From Opisthorchis felineus (Eukaryota > Platyhelminthes > Trematoda > Opisthorchiida > Opisthorchiidae): a stretch of DNA of 64,000 bases. Location: NCBI GenBank assembly GCA_004794785.1, contig SJOL01008880.1:399239-463238 (forward strand), in the 5' to 3' direction. The notes beneath the pieces are model-generated. The model did no database searches and was not told the DNA's origin. It saw nothing but the letters and a program-made list of their open reading frames with translations. Of the stretch, positions 22,555 to 34,600 are shown piece after piece; position 1 is the first letter of the stretch, and each line of letters starts with the position of its first letter. The position numbers and the translations under genes were made by a program.

Positions 22555-23010
22555 AAAAACAATACGAGGGAGGGCGTGGCAAGAGGATTCCTGCCTGGTA
22601 CGTGATAAAAATAATAAAAGAAAAACTTCACTCTGCAGGAAAGTGGAACCAGAATAACGGATCAGGAGAGGCAGCAGACCTGGCACGATCTGACCTGCTG
22701 ATTTTAGCTAAAACCTAAAACCGTTACTAAGGCATCGTGGCCTTGGGCTGTTGGGCGTATGGCCAGAGTGACGAAAAGCGTTAGTGGGGGAATATGCGGT
22801 ACGGATAAATGGTAGTAGGAAACTCAGAATCGCAGTGTGCAGTGAAACGGGAGAGACTTACTAATGTTGCTGCTGGAGCCGGGTCTGGTGTAAAAGGTTC
22901 CTTGGGAGAAGGAGTTCACGCAAACACAAGAAGGAACGCGAACTGCACGGAAAATAACTGACTTGGTGAGGAGTACAATGTAAAAGACACCGAGATGTTC
23001 AGATCCGATG
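22555..23010 (-). mobile_element. Repeat family A, copy 4 (internal part)
   Basis: Aligns with 15430-15760: the AAAACCGTT ... CTTGGGC(G/T)GT ... ATGGC(T/C)AG block (near 15515-15560 and 22720-22760), then ACTCACTGGTGTCACTG versus ACTTACTAATGTTGCTG and a GGTCTGGTGTAAA-like block. Lacks the 3' (ATT)n end. Where the element starts upstream (toward 24 kb) is unclear. Confidence 0.45.
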
Positions 23011-24599
23011 GAAGGTTCAGCAAATTGGAATGAAAGCCTCCCGGTGGCAACTTTGATTGTGGTTGTAGGTAGGTGAACGAGTGGGCGAGCGGGCGCAGTC
23101 AAAGTAAGGAGTGAACAGTTGCGGGTATGCTATCAAACTGGGTATGACAGTGCCGTGCCGTCACTGCACCGAGATACTTCAGTTTCTGGACAGCCCCGTG
23201 ATGGACGTCGTGACTGAAGTAGTTGGGCTGGGATGCGCAGTTTTGTGAGCAGCGGGACGTTGTGGGTTTTTCCAGGGGATTCCGCAGGGAGAGCAAGACC
23301 AGTGTAATATCGCAGGTAGTATTTTTTCCTGTCGGGGATCCCTTCAGATGTAATGCACAGATCGAGTGGAGTGGATAATGGCCAAACAGGACATCCATAG
23401 CACGTATTACCGCAGGTCGAAGCTTGGGAAGATGAGATGGGATGAGATTAATAAGGCCTAGAGAGTTATAGGAGTCATTAGACAGGATATAATCCCTTAA
23501 GGAGTAAGAAAAAATGAACGTTCACCACAATTAGGAGTGATCTACATTCAGTAGTCTAGTCATCAAAGTCAAGCTAAGATTGCCAATATGTGCTATTACA
23601 CTACCTGAGATAGAGGACAGTTGGATGTAGTAGGCAGAGAGACAGCGTGGCAAGGGAAACCTAACACGGTCACCAGTCCCAGAGGCACGACTATCAGCTT
23701 CAGTCTGTAAGTGGTGCATGGCGAAAAAGATTTTTGACGCTAGCCTCGCATGCTGATAGTGGAGGGATTGGAGTCTCGCTATATATATATATACATATGT
23801 ATATATATATGTATATTGTATGTCTCCACTCCTGGGAGCAGCAGGTTGGTTTTTTTGTTTGGTTGACGAGGTGGGTTTTGGTGCGGTGTAGCCTCGATTC
23901 TGACGAAGGCAGCTACAGCTATGCACGTCGATGTAGGCCATAAGCATCGCAGAGTATCTTCAGGTTATCCCTGGTACATAGTTTTTTACAGACGGAAGGC
24001 CTGTTTTTTCATCTGTAGTTTATGGTTTTGCCAGATAAATAACTCAACCGAGGCGAGTCCAACACCAGCAGCAACAAACGGAAGACAGTTTTTTTCTGGT
24101 CGGGGGGGGGGAACAAGGCCAGCAAAAACAGCTCAGTCGATTCGAACAAGCAAACGGCAAACAGACGCTGGCTGGCAAGTCGCGGAGGAGCCAAGTGAAA
24201 TGACAGTTGCCAGCGGGAAAATGGGAATGGAATGGTGAGATTCAGGGCAGATGCACTATGGCTAAACGGCGATTGAGCATTGGTGAGCTGCCATGTCAAG
24301 CTGAAGCGTACCGCGATGCTGTATGTGAGTGTTTAGGGAGCTGTGGAGCAAATCGTCAAATGGATATGATATATATATATATGTTGGCGTATAGTAATGA
24401 AGAAAATACTGACTTTGGTTATTGTGTCAGTTAGAGTTGGGCCGAGAGCACCAATCGCTAGACAGAGCTGATAGAGTAATCCGGGCTAGTGACTTGGCTA
24501 GAACGAGGTATGAGTTGGCTGAGGGAAAACAAGAAAAACAACCAGGCCAGTATCACAACATATTTAGGTTAAGTAAGGGTTTAAGTCTTACGGTGAGTG
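23011..24599. other. Unassigned, with (TA)n runs and a G10 tract
   Basis: (TA)n-rich microsatellite at about 23779-23822 and a shorter one at 24367-24383; ten consecutive G at 24102-24111. Minus-strand open frames (23531-23947, 24009-24299) show no known domain and may be part of the family A element or of the block that follows. Confidence 0.4.
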
Positions 24600-25600
24600 C
24601 GAATACGGACTGTTCAAAACAACTGTTGAAAGTCACGAAGTTCAATGTAAAGGGTGAAGCAACTCGTGAACAAGCATTTCAACACTATCTCTGATGTCTT
24701 CGAAGGAGAAGACCACTGGGTTATGCCACCAAACAGGTTAGCGGGTTTAATAGTCCTACTCCAGGTGTATGTCCAAAGTGTTAAAGAAGCCTCTGCGGCA
24801 TACATATCTGCTTCTTGACTTGGCGCTGCCCATGTATGCTGTTCGTCTGCAGGGGATTTTATCTACTCAGAGTTCGTTTTTTGCAGACCCGTTGTTTTAG
24901 GGGGGGCACGGATTTTCCCATCTGGATCGAAAAGTTCGATGGTTGCCGCTTGTGCCTCCTGCAGTACCACCTTTCTGACGCCTGAATTTGCTTTTGTCCG
25001 GGGAATTTGCGTAAACCCGCGTTTTTCAGTTCCCTGGGCTTCTTATAGCGGTTCAACCGTCGAGATATCTCTGTGAGGCCTTTGGGGTCACTCGTGCGCC
25101 GGATGGCACCACCAGGGATTATTCCTTTTGGTGACAATCACAAAAGCATGTTCTCCAAGCGGGATCGAGAGCTCGGCAAGCAACTTTTCGATTGGAAGAG
25201 CTTTGTGTGTTTTATTCGGCTGTGGTCGCTTTTGTTTCTTGTGTGTACTGACTCCAAGCCAGTCCACAATCAGCCTGACCGACTATATGTAAATAGGACT
25301 TTGAGGCGCGGAGTTTCCAGCCTTGTGACCTTGTCTCTCGGAGCAATGTGTGACGACTAGATCGATAATCAGGCTAGCAAGTTTTGACCGAGGGGACCTG
25401 AAGGTTGGTGGTTTTGCGATCTTTGAGGCATCTCCCACGATTGTGTTGACTACAGCTGCCGTATGATATGAAAGAGTAAACGCCGGCGTCGACCCAGCTG
25501 AGTTACCGGTGATTCTGGAGCTCTTACAGCAGTCACCGTCGTCGGGGTCAACGCTTATGTCGAATCTATTGGTTAACTTTGCTGCTTGTTTATACACAGG
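24600..25600 (-). pseudogene. Unrecognised minus-strand coding-like block
   Basis: Reading the minus strand from 25597 to about 24614, open segments follow each other with few stops: PRSKLASLIIDLVVTHCSER, then LPIEKLLAELSIPLGEHAFV, then a basic stretch (ISRRLNRYKKPRELK), then ADMYAAEASLTLWTYTW. The density of near-continuous reading frame suggests a decayed transposon ORF, perhaps a gag/ORF1-like protein, but no zinc knuckle, RT or transposase motif was recognised. Could also be chance. Confidence 0.3.
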
Positions 25601-25695
25601 TCTTCCGATCGCATGCTAAGGACAAAGTCAACAATACTTATACAAATGCTGGACGCTCTGTCTTAGCAAATGTGCCTCACACCAAGCTGGACTGC

Positions 25696-26295
25696 TTAAT
25701 TGTTTGATAGCAGGGTGTGTCTATTACCTCTACTAAAGAAAATGGTTTCCTTGTTGCCTGTGCACTCACCCAACGGACCGGTCTGTAGATCTGCACACAG
25801 CTGACAAAGCCCATTATCACAGCAGCCGCTGTGATATGGTGATTGGCCTCGTGGAACCAGCGACGAACAGGGCTGGTCGACAGGCCACAATGACCACGGG
25901 GGACATCATCGGATGGTGCACGTCACCACATAAGATAGTGAAAATTGTCCTCCAACACTGGAAGTCGGCTATCCAGACCAGCGGTCAAGTGGTGGCAGAT
26001 CATCAGGTGTGTTTGCATAATCAGGGGCTTCATAGAGCCTGCAGCGTTGCCTATCTCCAACATCTTGAATTTGTTGGCCACGTGTGCGAGCTGCTTGTAC
26101 AATCCTCTTACAGGTGGCGGCTGTTGCATGGAAACCAGAGACAGGGGTACACCTCGATCTGGCAGGTTGTATCGGCCTAGCGACTGTTGATGAATGGGAA
26201 AACGACCTAGAAGAGCAGGTGGTCTCCTGATACAAAAAACAGGTGTACGCAAGTTGGAAACATGGGTTGACAAAAGATGTACATGCAGATTCCAA
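25696..26295. other. Region open on both strands, unassigned
   Basis: Minus frames at 25923-26273 and 25696-25890 and plus frame 25836-26180 overlap. Pro-rich and Cys-containing but with no known motif. Possibly the upstream continuation of the block at 24.6-25.6 kb. Confidence 0.25.
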
Positions 26296-27744
26296 TAGAA
26301 ATGTTCACCGTTTCAGAACATTCGAGGATCTTCACCAAAAAGTAACTGTTATCATCAAGATGCTTTTCACCTCAAAGCGGTCCAGTTGATGGTACCTTAA
26401 GTTTGGTGTGAGGGTGCTTGTGTGCCTGAGAACCTGGTTAGTGACTTGCGAAAGCAGCCGTTTCGCTCCCGAATTTTATTCGCGTTCGCAAAATGGATAT
26501 ATGTCCCATTTCTCAAGTGAACCGAACGGTGGTGCGCATAAATAGCCCACTTACAAGTGATGTAGAGCTGGTCGTGACTTAGGTATGAGGCAGCCGAGGT
26601 AGTTCTCCACGGGATTTCCAAGTAATAGCGAAATCTACGTGGTTATTTTCCGGCGAATAGCTGCTTGCTCAGCCGCGTTATGAAAGCGATTATTAAACAC
26701 CAATGGACACCCCTCTCTTCACACTGTGCACACAACAAATAGGCATGCAACTTGCTCCAAAAACACACACAGGCGCGCGCAAAAGAAGGGAAGTCAACCG
26801 AGCTCCACAAGTCTCCACGGCCAACTACGGAACACGTGTAGCAGCTATACCGCAGAGAAGGCACCTCTCACGTCCTTAGCTTCACTCAGCAGCACTCAAC
26901 AGTTATCCTCAAACGATACGTCACTTTTTGGCTTATTCCACTTTTCGCATTGTATCTATTTTTATCAAGTGCACCTAACTGTTGTATTCGGCATCATTCT
27001 TGTAAAACACGTTTGTTAGTGCTTGTCACCTTCTGTTAATGAATTTAATTACGTTACAGCCAGAGCACTAACAGCGTGCATGAAAATAGCACAGCGTCAT
27101 ACTAAGGCTGAGCAAAGCTTCATTTGCCTGCATCTGCGACGCCATGTATAAATGCATCACTGTCCGCCCGTTAGCTTTTGAGGAAGGAAAACTTGACCGG
27201 TGGCTGGGACCAATGCACAAGAAAGGTGTGCAGCCTGTGATTGCGCATCAAAAGTCGGTCCAAAAGTATTTACTTGAGACGATTAGTGCGTGCATGACAT
27301 CAACGTTTAGGACGTCTGTAAAACTCAGACACAGTGCCGTTTTGCGCGCATGCAAAACTTACGACCATTGTCAGATTCCAACACAAGTACACGGCCACGC
27401 TCAAGAAGTTCTGCAAGAATGGACGACACGTCATCTACCTAAGTAAGCAGAACGGAAACATCGACCTGCCTAAAAATGGAGGTTAGAAATTCACGAGGTA
27501 GGTGTAGGTATCTTGGGTGGTGAGCACCCTCCCAAACTCATCGCAAGCGCGTTGCCGAAACACTGCTAATGGAGCCCCACACTTAAACACAGCATTGCAT
27601 ATTTTTAACTAGTCGCGTGCCAGCAGCTGGTTGGCGGCGAGTCTGTCAATTAAGCTCGCTGGTTGCTCCAGGTGGTAGAACGACATCATCAAGAATTAAT
27701 CATACTGGCTACCACAGAACCTCGTCGGACACCCGGTAGCACGT
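26296..27744. other. No recognisable gene
   Basis: Open frame 27144-27446 (+, 100 codons) has no recognised motif. Nothing else stood out on either strand. Confidence 0.35.
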
Positions 27745-28160
27745 GTGAACTCTGTCATAAAAACCCAAATAAAGTCACTAGCTGTGGCGACTTCCTCGGC
27801 TTCGGCTTTGTCTGGCGGCACTCAGCGGATGGTCAATTCTCTCTTTGTCCACGTGGGCACAAACGACGTATTCATTGTTCATGTATTCCTTTTAAGCCTT
27901 CTCATAGGCACTGAAGGTGGAACCAATTCCACGAAATTCTCGACCGCCTTCATAGACCGACCACTCCGAGTCGTGACAGGCACTGAAAATATGAACTCCG
28001 CCCCCAAAGTGGACCTTGATGGTGTTTAAGCAAATTGTTACGAAAATGTCTGTCTAAGGAGATTTGAATTATTCGAATAAAGTCCTTCAACCGCAATAAT
28101 TTTATTTACTTGATTACCTTGTTTCAACCATTTATTCAGAGAAATTTTGGTGTGCATCCA
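27745..28160 (+). repeat. Dispersed repeat C, copy 2
   Basis: Diverged copy of 7655-8110 (same landmarks). An open frame (27745-28029) runs through this copy but is not preserved in the other, so coding is doubtful. Ends about 250 bp before the glycogen phosphorylase start. Confidence 0.5.
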
Positions 28161-28405
28161 AGGGTTGGCCCTTAGACCTTGCGAAGCTGCGTTAAAATTA
28201 AGATAACGCGCTTAATCAGCTCCCATAGTGTACCTGGAAGTGCCACCGAAACCCTTTCAAAAACCATAAGCTATTTAACTTGAAAGCATATACTAGTTAA
28301 TCCTATCTTGACTCAACTTCACGAGAGATTTGTTCAGTCAATTAAGATTGCTAGGTTGATGCCAGGTTACGCGCGGTAACATATAATTCAGCGTTTCGAA
28401 ACGAG
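28161..28405 (+). promoter_or_regulatory. Upstream flank of glycogen phosphorylase
   Basis: The promoter and 5' UTR or a trans-splice acceptor would be expected here. An in-frame TAG at 28352-28354 lies 18 codons before the ATG with no ATG between, which supports the chosen start. AG dinucleotides after short pyrimidine-rich words exist (for example TTCAG at about 28391), but no TATA box or acceptor can be called with confidence. Confidence 0.3.
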
Positions 28406-28663
28406 ATGGTTGACCCGGGATTCCAGCTTGATGTCTTTGGGCGGCGGAGCAATCGGGGTATAAGTATTTCAAGTGTGCAGATCAGCGATAAAGCTGTAAA
28501 TATCAAGGAGGATTTGAACCGACACTTGCATACGACACTATCAAAGGACTTTTACGTGGCAAATATTAAGGACTATTACATGGCCTTAGCACACACAGTA
28601 TGGGAACGACTGAGCACAAGGTGGTTGAGGACTCATCAACAGCAGTACCTGAGTGACCCAAAG
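28406..28663 (+). CDS. PYG: PYG exon 1 (start, regulatory peptide, AMP site)
   Basis: ATG at 28406, upstream in-frame TAG at 28352. 86 codons: [20 protein letters not shown], then [20 protein letters not shown] and [15 protein letters not shown]. Ser20 (AGT, 28463-28465) aligns without gaps to Ser14 of vertebrate muscle phosphorylase. Ends CCA AAG before GTTTGG. The flanking sequence differs: Arg16, which binds phospho-Ser14, is Ser22 here. Confidence 0.93.
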
Positions 28664-31600
28664 GTTTGGTTATATTAATGCAACACGCTATCTGTAGAGA
28701 GTATACTATCTTTCACTGGAATTTTATATGGGGCGTTCATTGGCGAACGCTATGCTGAACCTTGGAATCTCAGACAGTGTCACACAAGCGCTGCATGACG
28801 TAAGTTCATAAGTTTGTTCGTAGGCTGTGATCTTATCAGCATTTTTGCTTGCACCATATCGATTCTCAGCACGGGTCGGTTTATTATGTTGCACCAAGGT
28901 TATATCCGAATTCTCAACAGCGTAACTATAGGCAGCATGTTAAGTAGCCCAGGTTCAGCGAAAGACGACATGGCGTGTTGAAAAGGCACGTATCTTCCAC
29001 GAATATACGGTCTGAACTAACTGAAATCTAATACCATGATGCCTTCACCGTTGGTTCTACACTTTGATGAACAGGTAGTATGAAGATATGTAAAGGCATT
29101 TCTCTCCGAAGAAGACAATTGGAACATCAATCTGAGCCCATTGTAGACGGCTGCTCGCTGAGCTATCTTTGAAGCATCAACCGCATAGCCCGCGTGGCGG
29201 TCAGATATCGGGTTTCACTTAAACGCAAGGGCCTGGTTCATATTCAGGTTGGTGAAACCATGGGACAATTTGTGTCAATTCTACGCCGTGGACCCACCTC
29301 ACTGAAGATCAAGATCACTGAGATCAATAATCTACAGAATTGGAGAATACGGATCTAAGGCGTTCGTTCACAAGTCTGAGTTGCACCAAAAACCTGTATT
29401 AGGTGCACTTTAATTACAATGACAAGAGGTGTCGTCGACTCCTTCTCTAATAATCCGTTCTGTACGATCCCGAAATGCACCAAGATTAAAAACTGATCTT
29501 CGCAACCTTAGGCCATTACAAATTAGCGGATATGGTGACTCAAATTCGTGAAACGTTCCAGTGATTTAGATTCAATAATACTGGTCCGAGTACAGTCCCC
29601 TGCAAGACACTACTTTTTCTGCTACTCTGGCCACCGAGAATGTATATTCTTGGAGCGCTAGAACCAAAAGATGGTTTGTTCGATCAACAGCCTCAACAAA
29701 TTCGTGGCAGATAACACTGACCTAACAACGTTTGTCGAGGGCTGGTATACTTCTCGGACGCCGCGAGGTTGGTCACGCAAGAACCTGAGATTACCTCTCG
29801 GTTCTATGCATATTGGTGGTTTCTTGTTGACACAGCCGCAAAAACTGTGCGCATTTTCTTACGAACTACTGGTTTGCACATTAACGGCTCTTTGTGTGTT
29901 AAGCTGTCGTCGCTAGTCACGGTTTAACCGCTGAGATTTACGGATGATTGGGTGATATTTGTGGAGATCTAGATTTCTCCCAGCTTATGTGATTGCTCTA
30001 CGAGATAGAAAGAGAGTTGAAATTAATTGAAGACATGTTTAAAGAAGACAAAAGGTCCATTCGCTACATAATGGATATGATCACATTTTCCCTGCTCGGG
30101 CTACTAGCTACACGATGGGCATGTACCCTTAAATTTGTGTCCGCGCGCAGGGGTTTTCTGAGGTGGACAATGACTGTCTGTTTGAACTGACGCCTCAATT
30201 ATTAATACGTTAGCGTCGCAGATAACAAAAAGCACTAGGAGTGTTTTACAAGCTTTTTTTGAAAGTCCAATCCATGCTGTTTCTGAGCTTCATGGACTGC
30301 GATAGAGCACTGCGGCGTTCGACATTTCGACATACCAAAGCCTAATGTGGCAGGACGAGAATAACAAAATACCGTTAACTGAGGCCATCACGATGAGAGT
30401 GAACCGTGCGTGGTGTGATGGTTTATGATTAAGGACCGTCAAGCTAACTTCTTTAGAGGATCCATGTACCGTTTTCAGAGGCCCTTATATCAAGTCGGGC
30501 AATGGTTAACTAGCACAGTTTACTGCTCGCTTATTCGTTACTCTTGGCGATTTGTTGAAAAAGTAGTTTAAAAAGCTGCTTAAAAAGAATTCACTGGCAT
30601 TATTTTCTAAACCGATGTCTTGGTATCAGGCTTTGAAGCCGAAAACCCTAGACGAGAATATTACTCGCCCTCTTTGAGGTCCTCCTGGCATTAGTTCAGT
30701 CTTTGTAAAGCCATTAGTACTACAAGGAGAACTAATTTCATGCCACATTCACCGTCACATGGTATCATCAGCCATATTGCCTGACTTGCTGTATACAGCA
30801 AGATGGTGAGCAAAATCAGGATACTGCCTTAGCCTTCCTCATTTATATTTCACGTATATCCCTTTTGACATATTCTATTATTGGTGCTCTCCTTGTAGTT
30901 TCATCCAGTAGGGCGGGCAGCCCCGTTTGTCATGCATCAACCTTGGCCACGGCATCTGCTTGTCAGCTGGTGCCGACTGACTCAGGCGTCTCAAAATAAC
31001 TCTTCAAGCCTCGGCATCCAGTTGATCAAGATGCCTTGAATGTTTACAGTGGAAATCAGGAGGGAGGACTGGTTGAGCCTGACTGAAAATCAGACTCGCT
31101 CGGAATTGTTGCGTACTTCGCACGGAAAACAAGAATTCAAGATCCAAATACGACCGTTGAGCTACCTACTCCTCCATACTTTTCTTGCCTCCGGTCGCGC
31201 ATTTCTGCAGATCCAGAGGCCGCTTAGGCAGATCATTCAGAGATTGGCATAGTCCTAATTATTAGTGCTGAAAGTTTCTTGCTTGACTGGAAAATCGTTG
31301 ACAATCGTTTCTGCGTGTTCCATCTGGCAACGTCTGTGAAGCAGCCTCATAAGAGGGAAGTTTCCCGCCATCTGTATATTGTGTCTGCTTACGTGCTAAC
31401 TGACTTTAGCTCTGATACAATCAAAGACAACTTTTATGACGTATTGACTGCCCTGTTACAATGGGATAAAATCTCGGATGTCCTTGCGGTTTCCATGGTT
31501 TTGAAAACAGAGCTGGGCAGACCGGTCACATACAAAACTCACTTGGGTGATGGACTTCAATTAAACTCGGTACACAAGGGCGACATCAAACCATTTCTCC

Positions 31601-34600
31601 AGCTGTATGCTGATCTTAGGCTGTTTCTGTCCATTACTAAATTGCTAAATCATCATCGATTGTAAAAATTGCGTATTTGCAGTACGGTGGTCCCAAATGT
31701 CACGGTTCCGTTCACCGATCATTTGGGGGTGGGGTGGGGTAGGGTAGGCAACTACGCATTGGATGCGGTAACTGGTATGACATATGTAACTACTGGGGTG
31801 TCAGTGGACTCTTCATTGGAAAGATTGGGAGAGGAGCTATGCTGTGAAGGCAAAGTCTTGAGTGCATAAGCGCCATTGTGGACAAGACTGGGCCATGTCT
31901 GACAATGTCTGTCAGTCTCGGGGTCCTCATTGAGGGAGACGGCACTGACCAGCGCAGCTGAAGTTGCTCTTAGTTGTTCTCGTACTTCGCTGCCAAGTCA
32001 TTACTTGACCTTACCTGGCTCGTTTTCACTCTTCATGTGGCTATGCGAAAAGAGCTCTTCGTGAAAGTCGGTCGAATGTCATATGGAGCACGTAACCAAA
32101 CCGGCGCAACCTGTGGAGTGTGATCAGTTAATATATCGTGGGCGGGTTATCTCTCCCGCAAACCATTTGACATACTTCAGCATTACTGTTACGGTTTTCC
32201 AACTAGACTCGGGCAAAGCTCCAAAGACATCGGTGGCAAAACGCTGAAAGTTTTGACGTCCTCAGCTTGCAGCAGCCAGCCTTCTGACCCGCATAATAAA
32301 ATGGAGTGTATCGCAGCATAGTAAACTTGGCCATTGACGGATAAGATGATGTTACGCCTACGCCACAGGTAATTCACGATAATGGATGCTGCTCTGGCCA
32401 TCTGGGGAAGACCTTTGCTCCACAGACACTGCCATAGTGTCTGATGGTCCACAGAGTCAAAGGCAGCTTTCAGATCAAGGAACACAACCATTGTTGGCTG
32501 CTGGAAGTGGTGTCGCTGTTCCAGATTCTGTAGGGGTGAAGATATGATCGATGCATCCTCTTGCAGGACGGAACCCAGCTTGGTTTTCACGGAACTGTCT
32601 CTTCCTGTCAACCTCCGAATGATAAGGCCAGAGAGCACCTTCGATGCCACGGCTACCAGGCTGATGCCACGGTAATTTTCACACAGCGTCCGCGTACCGT
32701 TTTTAAAGAAAGGGATAATTGTCGACATGCCCCATTCTACAGGCTCTTTCTCTTCACGCCATACCGTACTAGTGAGCTTTGTCAGATATGAAACCAGGGA
32801 TTCTCTACGTTCCATGAAGAGGGCTGGATACAGACCAACCGGTCCTGGTGTCTTCTAACGTTTCAGCAAGGGTATTTCGCACCTTATTTCTTTTTCCGTT
32901 CACCGGTATGCACCATCTCCAGAGGCCAGATGAACTGTCCTTTGAGTGAATTAATGAGCCGCCTTTTTCACTTTTCATTTCACTGACCGTTGCTTTCCTC
33001 GGGCCAGTTGATCGTATCGGCTGTTTGTGGTAGCAAAAGCCTTCTCCATCTTACGCGCTTTTAATGCCAACAAAACTCTCGGTCTTTTTTTGGAGTAAGT
33101 AAAACAGTTTGACTACAGAGTGCCCCCAAAAAACGTGGCAGCTACGGACTCAAACTGAACGTATTGCCAACGGCTATCGATGGCATGAATGAATAAATGA
33201 TGGAACAAAGGAGACCATTTCCTACCTTTGCAGTTCCTCTAAACACGCTTTGGGGATCAGGGTCAGCGATAATATTACAAGGTCCTTTGACAGTATAATC
33301 AGTTTGTGTGCGATGAGTTCATGTGATGTTGTATTCCTTTGGGTCTTCCGATCCAAGTGTCGGCAAATACAACGACTCTGTCCAAAGTAGCATACTAAAG
33401 GAGCTTGATATGCCATATAAACCAATCTGCGAAGCTCACAGCATTCCAAGTACGGTGTAAGTAAAGCAGAAGGCTGCCATAAATTGAAAATACAGGTCGG
33501 GTTTGGCATACTGAGCCATACGGGTACCTCCTCTAAACTGGCATCCAGGCTTGTTAGCTTCAGGGTCCCGAATGTTCACCAGCAGCCAAATTTCTGGTTG
33601 ATCGATGAGATTGGGTGTATTTTCAGGAATCCAGGTTTCAAATTCAGCTCGCTTGTCATTCATGTCCATGTTCTTTCCACATTCCAAAACAAGCATTTTA
33701 GCCGTTCCTCGTCCCGCAAAGTGGGGATTGTTTACTATTGTCTTCCGGACTGCATGAGGGTTATTGATTATCTCATTTTTTTCCCGCGAGAACTAAAATC
33801 TTTGAGGAAATCGGTGCTAATTAGGGGATCGGAGGCAAGCGGTCAAATGTCTTTTCGGCATATACCTGGATAAATGGCAGCCTGTGTGATAATCCTTATG
33901 TTCTGGCACTTCAAATGCTTAACATTCGGGATCACGTGTACTGTATTCCGCAACGTTTATGGTGCTAGCCTTAATAACTATTTTTGCAGACAAAGTCTGC
34001 AATATTAGTCCTCCCTTTTAGACTAGTAGATGTGTTGCTATGGAGCATTGAGATCTCACGTTTTACAACTGTAAGCCGAGTCGTTGTATTTTCCACATTT
34101 GTACCAGAATACGCAGGGAGCACATCACATGAACCCACAACGCACGTGGAAATTGGCTGTGCCAACGGTGACCTTCGCAGCATTATTGCTAGCCTTGAAC
34201 ACAATAACGTGTTCTTGTGAGCTGCAAACTCTCGCGTACGGTAACGCGTAAATGAGCTTCTGTATAAATATTCTCGCCAAACTAGGTAAGAATCGAGTAA
34301 ATCAGATCACGAATTATAAAAACTGCAATGTTATCGAGTGTTTTGTCATACCAAGTGAAATGATTCTACGTAACAACTTTTAGGTAGTTAGTGCTATCTT
34401 GTCAGGATATCATTAGAAGACGAAACTGTGCACCACTCTGGAATTAAAACTCTACACAGTGAGTCGGGTAAAATGCATGAATGTGGTTCACCAATTCCAT
34501 GTGATAATGCGCCTTACATCTGTGTTGTTTAGTTGTGGGCCCATGCCGTGCCAGAAAAGAAGAATAAGGATAATCTTTTGCTGAGAATTTGTGGAGTAAC

